A program made the position numbers and the translations under genes. A stretch of DNA of 46,714 bases from Oscillospiraceae bacterium (GTDB lineage: Bacteria > Bacillota > Clostridia > Oscillospirales > CAG-272): contig SVSK01000011.1 of assembly GCA_015064345.1 (NCBI GenBank), positions 1 through 46,714 of the forward strand, read 5' to 3'. Each line of letters starts with the position of its first letter. The stretch's first letter is position 1. The notes under the pieces are model-generated. The model was not told where the DNA came from. It did no database searches and worked only from the letters and a program-made list of their open reading frames with translations. Positions 25,356 to 34,111 of the stretch are shown here, piece after piece.

Positions 25356-26996
25356 TTGCACAGCTCACACCCCGAATATATAAAAGGAAGTAAAAGAAAA
25401 AAGAGTACCTTCCTCTCCGGGGTGCTGGTTCTGACCATATCGGGACTTTTTGTGAAAATTGCGGGACTAATGTTCAAGATCCCGATGAACTATATCGTGG
25501 GAGACACGGGTATGGGGTACTACAATTCCGCCTACTCCGTGTATACCATGTTTTATATGCTCTCTACCGCAGGGCTACCGGTCGCCATATCTGTTATGGT
25601 GTCGGAGAAGCGGTCCCGCGGAAATATTAAGGCGGCAAAGCTTGTATATCGGCTGGCGCTATCCGTGTTCTTTGTGATCGGACTTTCAGCATGTCTTGTG
25701 ATGCTCGTTTTTCCTGATGCGCTCGCAGGTGTGATAAAATCGGAGAACTGTGCACCGTCTGTTGCTGTAGCCGCGCCGGCGATGTTTTTTATCTGCATAT
25801 CAAGTGCCCTGCGAGGATACTTCCAAGGCTGCGGAAACATGGTCCCCGTTGCGCTGTCACAGTTTATTGAGGCTGTAGGGAAGCTCATCGTGGGAGTTGG
25901 GGCGGCGTCATATGCTGTGAGACAAGGATATGCTGTCCACATTGTAGCCGCTTACGGAGTGGCAGGACTTACTCTCGGCTCGTTTCTCGGAATGGTGTAT
26001 CTTCTGCTTGCCAAATTTATCAGGCGAGACAGAGATCTGTACGCAGATCAGGATTGCTTATCCGACGAGGTGTGCGGCAAGCGGGATATACTGAAGCGGT
26101 TTCTTGTGATCTCATTCCCCATAACGGTCAGCGCCTCCGTAATGAGTCTTACAAACATGATAGATACCGCGCTGATACAGAGAATTCTGCAAAACTCTGG
26201 TATGAGCGAGGAGACTGCCGCATCCCTTTACGGAAACTACACATCCCTTGCGGTGCCCATGTTCAATTTGCCACCCGTGCTTGTTTATCCCATAGCATAC
26301 GCACTTGTACCGTCAGTTGCGGCGGCGTTTGCATCGGGAAACAGAACTGCGGCAAGAGAACGAATAGAATCATCAATCAAATATGCGGTGATAATAGCCT
26401 TGCCATGCGCTCTCGGAATGGGAACAATGGCGGATCCCATACTGTGCCTTCTTTATAAAGCAGAATCGGCACATCTGGCAGCTCCGCTTCTTACATACCT
26501 TGCGCCCTCGTCATTTTTTGTGTGCATACTTGCCCTGACAAACTCCGCTCTTCAGGCATGCGGGCAGGAGAAAAAGCCTGTGCTCTCAATGCTGGCAGGT
26601 GCGGCGGTGAAATGTATCTCAAGCATTGTACTGCTTCAAAAAATCGGAATTGCGGGCGCACCGATTTCTACATTTATTTGTTATGCTACCGTTACCGCGC
26701 TGAATTTGTATTTTACCGTAAAATATACCGGTGTGCGATGCAGCCTTGGTAAGACCCTTGTTTTACCTCTTGCCGGCAGTGTGCTTTGCTCCCTTACCGC
26801 AATAGTGGTTTGCAGATTCCTTGCGGCGAGCATGGGAATTAAGCTCGGATGCGTGGCAGGAATTTTCGCGGGAGCAGCGGTATATTGTGCGTTTATTTTG
26901 CTGTCGGGAGCTGTTCGACGTGATGAAATAGCCTCGGTGCTTAACAGGACCAGAAAAAAGAAAGGAAAACTAAACCTTGGAGATCAAAGAACTTAA
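25356..26996 (+). CDS. SpoVB/YabM-type polysaccharide (lipid-linked) flippase
   Basis: The 546-residue protein has about 14 hydrophobic helices and belongs to the MOP flippase superfamily near SpoVB/YabM, with GMGYYNSAYSVYTMFYMLS and the ALRGYFQGCGNMVPVALSQ block. Members move lipid-linked sugars or peptidoglycan precursors across the membrane and matter in sporulation. The start is a TTG with GGAGG six bases ahead, because no ATG fits. The gene sits in the conserved order flippase-mazG-rqcP-yabP-yabQ-divIC, as at yabM in B. subtilis. Its 3' end overlaps mazG by 20 bases. Confidence 0.85.
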   Translation: MHSSHPEYIKGSKRKKSTFLSGVLVLTISGLFVKIAGLMFKIPMNYIVGDTGMGYYNSAYSVYTMFYMLSTAGLPVAISVMVSEKRSRGNIKAAKLVYRLALSVFFVIGLSACLVMLVFPDALAGVIKSENCAPSVAVAAPAMFFICISSALRGYFQGCGNMVPVALSQFIEAVGKLIVGVGAASYAVRQGYAVHIVAAYGVAGLTLGSFLGMVYLLLAKFIRRDRDLYADQDCLSDEVCGKRDILKRFLVISFPITVSASVMSLTNMIDTALIQRILQNSGMSEETAASLYGNYTSLAVPMFNLPPVLVYPIAYALVPSVAAAFASGNRTAARERIESSIKYAVIIALPCALGMGTMADPILCLLYKAESAHLAAPLLTYLAPSSFFVCILALTNSALQACGQEKKPVLSMLAGAAVKCISSIVLLQKIGIAGAPISTFICYATVTALNLYFTVKYTGVRCSLGKTLVLPLAGSVLCSLTAIVVCRFLAASMGIKLGCVAGIFAGAAVYCAFILLSGAVRRDEIASVLNRTRKKKGKLNLGDQRT

Positions 26997-27678
26997 AGAG
27001 AAGCTTGTGACGGAAGAAAAGCATGATTTTGAGTCCCTCTGTCAGCTTGTAGAAGTGCTCCGCAGTGAAGAGGGGTGCATGTGGGACAGAGAACAGGATC
27101 ACCGCTCCATCCGTTCGGATATAATTGAAGAAACATATGAAGTAGTTGAAGCCATCGACAATGACGACATGACCCTGCTTCGCGAAGAGCTGGGAGACGT
27201 GCTGTTTCAGGTAATGTTCCACAGCCGGATCGAAGAGGAAAAGGGAACGTTTGAGATAAACGACGTTATCGGTGACATAATCGACAAGATGATACTCCGT
27301 CATCCCCATGTGTTCGGGGAAGTGAAAGTAGGCAGCTCCGGTGAGATTCTGGACAACTGGGATAAGATCAAGACCGTTGAGAAATCCCGCCTGACTCTCC
27401 GCGAGACTCTTGAGGCTGTTCCGAAGCAGTATCCCGCGCTTCTCCGTGCAAAGAAGGTGGTAAAGAAGGCTCGCAAGGGCGGACTTGATGTAACTGCAAG
27501 TGAGGATGAGCTTTCTGATTTGGTCGGCGCACTTAAATACACAAAGGGCGAGACAAGAACACGTCTCCTTACGGAGATCATATTCACAGCTGTTATGATG
27601 AGTGACGAGGGAGAGGATGTAGAGAAGAATCTCTCGTTCAGAATAAATAAGTTCATTGACGGCTGTGCAGAGGAATGA
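26977..27678 (+). CDS. mazG: Nucleoside triphosphate pyrophosphohydrolase MazG
   Basis: The 233-residue protein carries MazG domains: EETYEVVEAIDNDD with the EExxE metal-binding motif and ELGDVLFQVMFHSRIEEEKG, then a second helical half with NWDKIK. It hydrolyses NTPs or dNTPs and prevents accumulation of damaged nucleotides. It lacks the N-terminal methylase-like domain found fused in B. subtilis YabN. The usual CPWD motif reads CMWD. TTG start with AAAGGA at a fitting distance; it overlaps the flippase gene. Confidence 0.88.
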   Translation: MEIKELKEKLVTEEKHDFESLCQLVEVLRSEEGCMWDREQDHRSIRSDIIEETYEVVEAIDNDDMTLLREELGDVLFQVMFHSRIEEEKGTFEINDVIGDIIDKMILRHPHVFGEVKVGSSGEILDNWDKIKTVEKSRLTLRETLEAVPKQYPALLRAKKVVKKARKGGLDVTASEDELSDLVGALKYTKGETRTRLLTEIIFTAVMMSDEGEDVEKNLSFRINKFIDGCAEE

Positions 27679-27686
27679 GGTAAAAC

Positions 27687-27932
27687 ATGAGACTTGACAA
27701 ATTTTTGAAGGTTTCCCGAATAATCAAGCGCCGCACCGTGGCAAATCAGGCTTGTGACACAGAGCACGTTGAAGTAAACGGCAGACGCGCCAAGGCATCT
27801 TACGACGTTAAGGTCGGGGATGAGATCGCTGTGACCTACGGTGAGCGCACACTGAAGTTCAAGGTGCTTGACATAAGAGAACACGTGGCGAAGGCTGATG
27901 CCGCATCAATGTATGAAATAATCAGCGAATAA
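27687..27932 (+). CDS. rqcP: S4-domain RNA-binding protein RqcP (YabO, Hsp15 family)
   Basis: The 81-residue protein is an S4 domain: RLDKFLKVSRIIKRRTVANQ and HVEVNGRRAKASYDVKVGDEI. In B. subtilis the same-positioned YabO/RqcP assists RqcH in ribosome-associated quality control. GAGGT lies just before the ATG. Its order between mazG and yabP matches the B. subtilis chromosome. Confidence 0.9.
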   Translation: MRLDKFLKVSRIIKRRTVANQACDTEHVEVNGRRAKASYDVKVGDEIAVTYGERTLKFKVLDIREHVAKADAASMYEIISE

Positions 27933-27954
27933 CGGGAATAAAGAATAGTGTGGG

Positions 27955-27982
27955 CATACATTTTGCTCTTGCTTCATATAAT
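27955..27982 (+). promoter_or_regulatory. Possible promoter before yabP
   Basis: The 82-base gap before yabP contains CATACATT (27955-27962), which resembles a sporulation sigma-E -10 element, and CATATAAT (27975-27982). YabP and YabQ belong to the sigma-E regulon in B. subtilis. No clear -35 is seen, so the call is weak. Confidence 0.3.
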
Positions 27983-28014
27983 CAAACAAACGCAGAAAAT
28001 GCGGGAGGAACTAT

Positions 28015-28281
28015 ATGGAGAGAGAACAGAATGTATGCCTTTTTTCGCGCAGTCGAATGGAGATAAGCGGAGTTGAGGAGGTAGAGAGCCTGACTGAAGA
28101 GCAGATCGTGCTTTCGTCAGACCTTGGTATGATCGCCATTGACGGACGCGGACTGAAAATGGAAAGCTTCAGCACAGAGCGAGGGGAAGTGAAGCTTGTG
28201 GGAGAAGTTGACAGCTTCTATTACTACGGCAAGCGAGATAAGGGCGAAAAACGGGGCGTATTTGGAAAATTGTTCGGATGA
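28015..28281 (+). CDS. yabP: Sporulation protein YabP
   Basis: The 88-residue protein matches YabP: EISGVEEVESLTEEQIVLSS, LGMIAIDGRGLKMESF and a VGEVDSFYYYG-like block. YabP and YabQ are made in the mother cell; YabQ is needed for spore cortex formation. It suggests the host can make spores. GGGAGG lies six bases before the ATG. Confidence 0.88.
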   Translation: MEREQNVCLFSRSRMEISGVEEVESLTEEQIVLSSDLGMIAIDGRGLKMESFSTERGEVKLVGEVDSFYYYGKRDKGEKRGVFGKLFG

Positions 28282-28300
28282 TCTTATTTTTTGATAAATA

Positions 28301-28852
28301 ATGGAAATTTTTATAGAAAAACAGCTCATAAGTGTCGGATATTCTTTTATTTTGGGGTTGATTTTTGGCGCATCCTATGATATTATAAGAATGATACATA
28401 TACTCAGCGGTACTGTGTCGTTTTCCGGCGGAGAAAAAAGAGTGAAAAAAGGGAAGCTTCCGTTTCTGCTCTTTCTCTTGACCGATCTTATTTACATGAG
28501 TGCCGTATCTGTTGTGTTTTCCGTGTTCGTGTATATCGTGAATTACGGCGACTTTCGAGGGTATCTTCTGCTTGGAACAGTGGTTGGATTTGTGCTGTAC
28601 CACTTCACACTCGGGCGTGTGGTGGCGTATTTTTTGGATTTGATCGCACGTGCCATCCGAGCAATTCTCCGCTATACCGTAGCAATTCCCGTGGGATTTT
28701 TGCTTCGGATCATAAGAAAGCTTGCCGCACCGGTCTACAGATACACCATTGGAATTCTGATCGGCAGGCTGAACGAGATAAGGCTTTGCCGACGGAACAG
28801 AAAATACCTCAGACGAACATTAGACGAGTTATCATTCGACATTAAACAGTGA
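28301..28852 (+). CDS. yabQ: Sporulation membrane protein YabQ
   Basis: The 183-residue protein has four or five hydrophobic helices, begins with SVGYSFILGLIFGASYDIIR, and ends in a basic, Arg-rich tail. This fits YabQ, a membrane protein of the outer forespore membrane required for cortex synthesis. It lies 20 bases after yabP, and divIC follows after 16 bases; the ribosome site is weak. Confidence 0.8.
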   Translation: MEIFIEKQLISVGYSFILGLIFGASYDIIRMIHILSGTVSFSGGEKRVKKGKLPFLLFLLTDLIYMSAVSVVFSVFVYIVNYGDFRGYLLLGTVVGFVLYHFTLGRVVAYFLDLIARAIRAILRYTVAIPVGFLLRIIRKLAAPVYRYTIGILIGRLNEIRLCRRNRKYLRRTLDELSFDIKQ

Positions 28853-28868
28853 AAGGAGCGCCTCAAAA

Positions 28869-29147
28869 GTGAACGGAATACTGAAGAATACATTTATCCG
28901 CATGGCTATGCTTGCGCTCATACTGTTTTTCGGAATACTGTTTGTGACACTGCGACTTGAGAACAATGCTCTTTCCGCACGCGCGGATGATTTGAGAGAA
29001 GAAGCAGAGCTGCTGAGAGAGGACATAAACGAGCTGAAGGCTGATCTGGACCGTCCCTTTGATGCAGAGTACATCGCAGAGGTAGCACAGGAAAAGCTGG
29101 GACTCAGATACCCCCAAGAGGTAGTCTTCTACACAGGCGAGAACTAA
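28869..29147 (+). CDS. divIC: Septum formation initiator DivIC/FtsB family protein
   Basis: The 92-residue protein has one membrane helix (about residues 9-28), then a coiled coil (LSARADDLREEAELLRED) and the family's EYIAEVAQEKLGLRYPQEVVF block. It forms a complex with FtsL and DivIB/FtsQ at the division septum. GTG 28869 has AGGAG ahead. It is the last gene of the long plus-strand run that starts at cdaA and is followed by a strong terminator. Confidence 0.9.
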   Translation: MNGILKNTFIRMAMLALILFFGILFVTLRLENNALSARADDLREEAELLREDINELKADLDRPFDAEYIAEVAQEKLGLRYPQEVVFYTGEN

Positions 29148-29154
29148 ATAACAC

Positions 29155-29191
29155 GATCCTCGGCAACAAGACCGGGGATCTTTCTTTTTTT
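29155..29191 (+). terminator. Terminator after divIC
   Basis: A 9-bp stem (GATCCTCGG against CCGGGGATC, one G-T pair) with an 8-base loop is followed by TTTCTTTTTTT, eight bases after the divIC stop. Confidence 0.85.
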
Positions 29192-29313
29192 GTTCGGTAA
29201 ATCGGAAGTGAAATTCCTGTTTTTGCCGTTTTTTCTTTTGCCTGTAAATACTATACGGCAAGATATTACAGATGCTCCAATATTGTGAAAAATGATGAAT
29301 ATGACATGAATAA

Positions 29314-29376
29314 ATGTTGCAATTATGTTGCATATGCATAAAAATCGTTGATTTGAGCGCGCCGTTGTGATATCAT
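29314..29376 (+). promoter_or_regulatory. Promoter of the SLH-protein gene with twin ATGTTGCA repeats
   Basis: TTGATT (29348-29353) and TATCAT (29371-29376) are spaced by 17 bases, about 55 bases before the ATG. Upstream, ATGTTGCA occurs twice (29314-29321 and 29325-29332), one helical turn (11 bases) apart, which suggests a regulator-binding site. Confidence 0.6.
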
Positions 29377-29430
29377 ATCCTCGCGGCGGACGAAACGTGT
29401 CCCCGAAGAATCTAATCAGGAGGATTACAA

Positions 29431-32193
29431 ATGAACGTTATTAAAAGATTCATTGGCGCGGCTCTTGCATCTCTTATGATCATGGGTAGCGCGGTGATGA
29501 CATTAGCGAGAAACTTTGACGATGTAAAAGAAGACAACCCCGCCAAGGTCGAAATTTCGATCCTTACTGACATTGGTGTTATTAAAGGCACGGGGGAAAA
29601 TGAGTTCTCTCCCGATGAAAACGTTACAAGAGAACAGATGGCGGCATTCCTCTTCCGTCTTATGATGGGCAGAGATGATGCGGGCAGAGTAAACACCACT
29701 AAGTTTGAAGACCTTTACGAGCCTCACTACCACGGAGCGATCTCCTGGGCAAATGCGGCAGGCTACATTAAGGGTATCTCCCCGAAGAGATTTAACCCTA
29801 CAGGAGGCATTACAAAACAGGATGCTATGACTATGCTCGTTCGTGCCCTTGGTCAGGCAAACGACAGCATGGATGCAGGTTATCCCTGGTCATACGTTAA
29901 CGCAGCAGTTAAGCTTGGTCTTGACCGCGGTCTTGAGGACGTGGCATACACCGACACACTCACAAGAGCGGAAACCGCAGTCCTTCTTTACAATGCGCTC
30001 ACATCCGAGTACCTTGTAGGCAGAACTACTGTTAACGGAAGCATTTACTTCGAGTCCACCTCAATCATTGAAGAGGTTTACGGCTACTCCATGGCAGTTG
30101 GTACAGTTGTTGCAACAAACGACTACACACTTGACGGCGCAACGGTTGTTAAGAACGGCTACGTTACCGTAAGATGCATTTCTGATGACGGCGTGTTCTT
30201 TATGACAGTGCCCGCATCCGAGATGAAGCTTGAAGGCGAAGAAAACGAGCACATCGCCAAGAGCTTCTCCATCATCTACAGCAAGGAAAACGGCAAGTAC
30301 AAGGTTCTCTCCGCTGTACAGACAACTTCTGCTGAGGAGTTTGATGCGATCGAGATCGACGAAAAGCTTGATAAGGTAGTGATCGGCGAGGACAAGTACA
30401 CACTTGTTGACGAGTTCTCCGATGAGCTCACAACCAACAATAACGAGATCATGCTCTTCGCATTTGACTCGGACGGCACACTTGAGCTTATTGAAACAAC
30501 TGAGGAGCTTTCCCCTCTTCTCGGCTTCTACCGCGTAACTCTCATGGAAGACAGAGGTCAGGCGAAGATCGCTATTATCCGCGTGTTCGATAAGGGTATC
30601 TTCAGCGTTGACAAGAACGGCGGTATCAACATTGCAGGCGGTAAGACAGCAGACGAGCTTGATCTCACAGGTATCAGCGAGGTTAAGGACGGCGACAGAG
30701 TTCTCTACTACTACAACAAGGTAACAGGCGAGCTTGAAATTGCAAAGAAGCTTGAGATCGTAACAGGCATTGTTACAAGACTTAACGGCAAGACTGTTAA
30801 GATCGGCGAGAACACATTTGATCTTGGCAACGAAACTGCAGGTATCACAGCAGATTCCATCAGAAATAAGCTTACACTCGGTGCATCCGCAACTGTAGCT
30901 GTACATAACGGCGCAGTTGTTGAGGTTATCGAAGGAACTGTTGCAGCAGAGTCCGGACGTTACCTCATCGCACTTTCCGATGCACACAAGGTTTACGAAA
31001 ACGGCGCATTCCACTATGTAATGGAAGCGTACATTGACGGAGAGGAAAAGCACATCTACGTTAAGGATGACAGCGGCAGAGAGGGTCAGATCTACAGATT
31101 CACAGAGAGCGGCGGTACATACGCACTTATTGCTCCCACAGTAGAGGACGGCGTGATCCTCGCAGGCAAGAACGAGTTCGTTCAGAACGGTGGCGGTATT
31201 GACGAGATCGCTTACATCATTGAGTCCGCAAAGGGCACGAAGATCGAGCTTGGCGGCAGAAACTACTTCACTGTAACACCCGGTGAAGCAAACGCGGTCT
31301 CCTCCGTTAAGGGACTTTCCGCCCTCCGCTTCGTATGCGACAAGAACACTGTTATCGTTATTAATAACGGCGGCAAGCTTGTTCGTGTAACAGGTGCGTT
31401 TACATCCACTATCAACGTGAACGACGGCGCCGAGGTTGTTGCGATCCTTGACAACGAGGTTGGCTCCGTTGAGACAATGAAGCTTCTCTACATCTCCGAC
31501 GGTTCAATCGGCAACTACGATATCGACGCAGACTTCGTTCGCATCCTTGCAGATCACGGCCTCGTATTTGAAAACAACAAGTCCTACACTGAGTACATTG
31601 TATATAACTTCGCAAGCGGCAAGATCGAGACAATGCTCTCCGATCACAGCGACCTTACAGTAGGTGAGGACTACAGATGCGGTAGCGACGGTACTGTAAC
31701 AAACGATAAGGCTGAAGTTGTTCAGAGCGGCTTTGTAACAGGCTTCACATCCGGTACCGTATCCGTAGACGGTGCAACATTCACACTTGCGTCTGACGTT
31801 AAGATCATCGCTATCACAGACGAGTTCAAGACTGAAGATATGCAGCTTTCCGACCTCTACATGAAGCACATCGAGTTTGTGGCTGAACGTGGTGAGATCA
31901 AGCTCATTATCGCAGGCGGCGAGGCAAAGTTCACAGCAGAAGTAACTGCAACTGAAGGCAAGATCACACTCACACCCGACTTCGATATCTCCGCATTCGA
32001 TGCTGGTGAGATCAAAGTAGAGAAGCTGACAGTAGGTGAGACTGAAATCTCTCTCGAGGGCGCAACAGTAAGCGTAACAGAAGAGGGCAAGATTGAGATC
32101 GTACTCGCTGATGCTACAGCAATAGTAAACGGTGAGTATCAGGCAGAAGTTGAGATCGGCGGCAAGACATTCGCCATCAGCTTCAACGTATAA
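29431..32193 (+). CDS. SLH-domain surface protein
   Basis: The 920-residue protein has a signal peptide (about residues 1-26, cleaved near the TLA-R junction) and three SLH domains: about 28-75 (SILTDIGVIKGTGENEFSP), 85-142 (ISWANAAGYIKGISPKRFNP) and 145-195 (YVNAAVKLGLDRG). SLH domains bind pyruvylated secondary cell-wall polymers, anchoring the protein. The remaining 700 residues are beta-rich, with several similar segments (for example DKVVIGEDKYTLVDE and KTVKIGENTFDLG), and no known enzyme motif. GGAGG precedes the ATG. It is monocistronic, with its own promoter and terminator. Confidence 0.88.
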   Translation: MNVIKRFIGAALASLMIMGSAVMTLARNFDDVKEDNPAKVEISILTDIGVIKGTGENEFSPDENVTREQMAAFLFRLMMGRDDAGRVNTTKFEDLYEPHYHGAISWANAAGYIKGISPKRFNPTGGITKQDAMTMLVRALGQANDSMDAGYPWSYVNAAVKLGLDRGLEDVAYTDTLTRAETAVLLYNALTSEYLVGRTTVNGSIYFESTSIIEEVYGYSMAVGTVVATNDYTLDGATVVKNGYVTVRCISDDGVFFMTVPASEMKLEGEENEHIAKSFSIIYSKENGKYKVLSAVQTTSAEEFDAIEIDEKLDKVVIGEDKYTLVDEFSDELTTNNNEIMLFAFDSDGTLELIETTEELSPLLGFYRVTLMEDRGQAKIAIIRVFDKGIFSVDKNGGINIAGGKTADELDLTGISEVKDGDRVLYYYNKVTGELEIAKKLEIVTGIVTRLNGKTVKIGENTFDLGNETAGITADSIRNKLTLGASATVAVHNGAVVEVIEGTVAAESGRYLIALSDAHKVYENGAFHYVMEAYIDGEEKHIYVKDDSGREGQIYRFTESGGTYALIAPTVEDGVILAGKNEFVQNGGGIDEIAYIIESAKGTKIELGGRNYFTVTPGEANAVSSVKGLSALRFVCDKNTVIVINNGGKLVRVTGAFTSTINVNDGAEVVAILDNEVGSVETMKLLYISDGSIGNYDIDADFVRILADHGLVFENNKSYTEYIVYNFASGKIETMLSDHSDLTVGEDYRCGSDGTVTNDKAEVVQSGFVTGFTSGTVSVDGATFTLASDVKIIAITDEFKTEDMQLSDLYMKHIEFVAERGEIKLIIAGGEAKFTAEVTATEGKITLTPDFDISAFDAGEIKVEKLTVGETEISLEGATVSVTEEGKIEIVLADATAIVNGEYQAEVEIGGKTFAISFNV

Positions 32194-32208
32194 TCAAAAC
32201 AAAAAAAG

Positions 32209-32240
32209 AGAGATGGGTTTAGTAACTCATCTCTTTTTTA
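32209..32240 (+). terminator. Terminator between SLH-protein gene and amidohydrolase
   Basis: An 11-bp stem (one G-U pair) with a TAGT loop is flanked by an A-run on the left and T-runs on the right, so it can act on both converging transcripts. Confidence 0.85.
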
Positions 32241-32242
32241 TT

Positions 32243-33034
32243 TTATTCAATTCGGAGAAGCCGTTTTGCGTTGCCCGAAAGTATAAGCTTTCGCTCTTCT
32301 TCGGTAATAAGGGGATCGCAGCAGATACCGCCGATGTAGATGCCCGGTGTGCATATAGGGTAGTCAGTACCAAACAAGAACCTGTCAGCCCCGAAGCGGT
32401 CAATTCCTTCGCGGATCAGTCCGTATCTGAACAGTCCGTGACCTGAGATGTCAACATAGTAGTTTTCACTCATAGCGAGACGGTTAAGCTGACGGTTGAA
32501 CGCACCGAAATCTCCGGGGTGTGCAGCTACGATGACTGCGTTCGGATGACGCTGTACCATTTTGTCCATTGAGTCGTCCGACATGGTGTGAACGGAGAGT
32601 ATCATGTCGTGGCGCTCTATCTCATCAATTATCCCGGAGAAGGCGTCACAGGCATAGTCATCCCAACCGTGAAGATATGGCACAAGCTCACCAACAAGGC
32701 GTACACCAAGGCCTGCCATACGCTCGATCTCGCGGCAGGATTCATCGTAGAAATAAGGGTGAACGTGGAATCCGGGAATGTAGAAGTCACCCAGCTTTTC
32801 TTTAAGCTCCAGTGCAGATTCATTTAGTTTTCGAAGCGGCTCCCATGTTTCGCAAGAGCGGGGATATGCAAAGCTGTAGATAACGCTTCCGCAGATCTTT
32901 GTAACACCAAGTGAACGAAAATAAGGCTCAATCCCGTCGGTTGTCAGGGTACAATGATCCGGATGGGCGCAAATACTCTGTTCGGGTCCGAGAAAGGGAT
33001 GTGTGTGGAAATCTATTATCTCGTAATTGTACAT
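32243..33034 (-). CDS. Amidohydrolase-2 family metal-dependent hydrolase
   Basis: The 263-residue protein has the TIM-barrel hydrolase pattern: IIDFHTHPF with the HxH metal motif at the start, GFHVHPYF, ILSVHTMS, VIVAAHPGDFGAF and LFGTDYPICTP with the conserved Asp. Its substrate is unknown; family members decarboxylate or hydrolyse aromatic or lactone-like compounds. ATG 33034 is used because GAGGAGG lies a few bases ahead and an upstream frame extension has no ribosome site. It is a single gene, convergent with the SLH gene. Confidence 0.82.
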   Translation of the reverse strand: MYNYEIIDFHTHPFLGPEQSICAHPDHCTLTTDGIEPYFRSLGVTKICGSVIYSFAYPRSCETWEPLRKLNESALELKEKLGDFYIPGFHVHPYFYDESCREIERMAGLGVRLVGELVPYLHGWDDYACDAFSGIIDEIERHDMILSVHTMSDDSMDKMVQRHPNAVIVAAHPGDFGAFNRQLNRLAMSENYYVDISGHGLFRYGLIREGIDRFGADRFLFGTDYPICTPGIYIGGICCDPLITEEERKLILSGNAKRLLRIE

Positions 33035-33111
33035 GGCAAAATCCTCCTCTTTTAGTAAAATTATAGGAAAAATATGCGTTTTTGTCAAGATTATCATTGG
33101 AAATACACGGT

Positions 33112-33140
33112 TTGACATGCGAAAACCTCCGTGATATAAT
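33112..33140 (+). promoter_or_regulatory. Perfect consensus SigA promoter of the phage-derived cassette
   Basis: TTGACA and TATAAT with a 17-base spacer lie about 175 bases before the first cassette gene. A hairpin (CACC-GCAT with ATGC-a-GGTG, about 33147-33176) follows right after the expected transcription start. Confidence 0.85.
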
Positions 33141-33183
33141 ACGTGCACCGCATGGCAAATACTTTATGCAGGTGGGGATCAGC

Positions 33184-33276
33184 ATGAAGAAACAGGCTTT
33201 TGCGGTAACGTTGACTGCGGCAACACCAACAGCGGCGCGTCGGTATGCAGAATGGGATCTCTGCGTGCAGCAGTGA
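33184..33276 (+). CDS. Possible 30-residue leader peptide
   Basis: In the leader of the cassette an ATG with GGTGGGG at a usable distance opens a 30-codon frame whose product begins MKKQAFAVTLTAATPTAARR and ends in CVQQ. It has a basic start and small hydrophobic residues, but no recognised family. It could be a real small gene, part of a structured leader, or chance. Confidence 0.3.
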   Translation: MKKQAFAVTLTAATPTAARRYAEWDLCVQQ

Positions 33277-33313
33277 GCGAGAATCATGAATATCATGAGA
33301 AAAGGAGAAAAAT

Positions 33314-34111
33314 ATGATAAAAGGTAAAATAGACGGTCAGAGCTTTGTGCTCAGCACGCCGATTATTGTATCGGATACCATTGACTATCTCTCGGCAGAG
33401 TTTGAGTTCAGCGAAGACTGGCAGGGACTGGACAAGTGGGCGCATTTTGCTCACAGATCTGCTTCTCGAAGTGAGGATATTTCTGTTGTGTATGACGTTA
33501 AGATCACAGACGGAAAAATCGACAAGAGCGAGCATCTGAACCTTGGTGCAGGTATGTGGTCACTGTACATTCACGGCACGCAGATGGAGAACGGAACTCC
33601 GACTGTGCGTATTACTACTGAAGAGGACACATTTGCGGTACTCGAGTGCGGACTTCTTGCAGGTGAACCGCTTCCTCTTACACCCATGAGCGCGGCAGAG
33701 CGTATACTGGCAATGATCGGGGATCTCGGAAAGCTTGTTTCGGTTAATAAAACTGACATTGTGTCTGCACTCAATGAAATTGCTTTACGAACAGGTGGCA
33801 GCGGGGCAGCAGGAAACGCCGGTGTGACATACACTCCGAGTGTATCGGAAGACGGCGTTATCAGCTGGACCAACAATGGAGGTCTGCCCAATCCTGAGCC
33901 GGTGAACATCATGGGACCGCGAGGAGCCGACGGTAAAGATGGTGCGAACGGCAAGGATGGTAAAGATGGCGTGAACGGCAATGACGGTGAAGATGGAGCA
34001 GACGGCAAGACACCGGTGAAGGGAACAGACTATTGGACAGCGGCTGACAAGGCTGAGATGGTTTCGGATGTTCTTGCCGCGCTACCAACATGGAACGGAG
34101 GCAGCTACTGA
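33314..34111 (+). CDS. Phage tail-fibre/baseplate-like protein with collagen-like repeats
   Basis: The 265-residue protein has a N-terminal domain of about 140 residues (VLSTPIIVSDTIDYLSAEFE, AGMWSLYIHGTQMENG) seen in tail-fibre genes of clostridial prophages, a linker, then a collagen-like Gly-x-y stretch (about 204-230, GPRGADGKDGANGKDGKDG). It ends with GTDYWTAADKAEMVSDVL, a common clostridial phage fibre end. It probably forms a trimeric fibre. AAAGGAG precedes the ATG. It overlaps the next gene by one base (TGATG). Confidence 0.7.
   Translation: MIKGKIDGQSFVLSTPIIVSDTIDYLSAEFEFSEDWQGLDKWAHFAHRSASRSEDISVVYDVKITDGKIDKSEHLNLGAGMWSLYIHGTQMENGTPTVRITTEEDTFAVLECGLLAGEPLPLTPMSAAERILAMIGDLGKLVSVNKTDIVSALNEIALRTGGSGAAGNAGVTYTPSVSEDGVISWTNNGGLPNPEPVNIMGPRGADGKDGANGKDGKDGVNGNDGEDGADGKTPVKGTDYWTAADKAEMVSDVLAALPTWNGGSY

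Noticed and set aside
30061-31053. 330-codon minus-strand frame inside the SLH-protein gene
   Set aside because: Antisense of a beta-rich coding region with biased codons; no start signal and no family resemblance.
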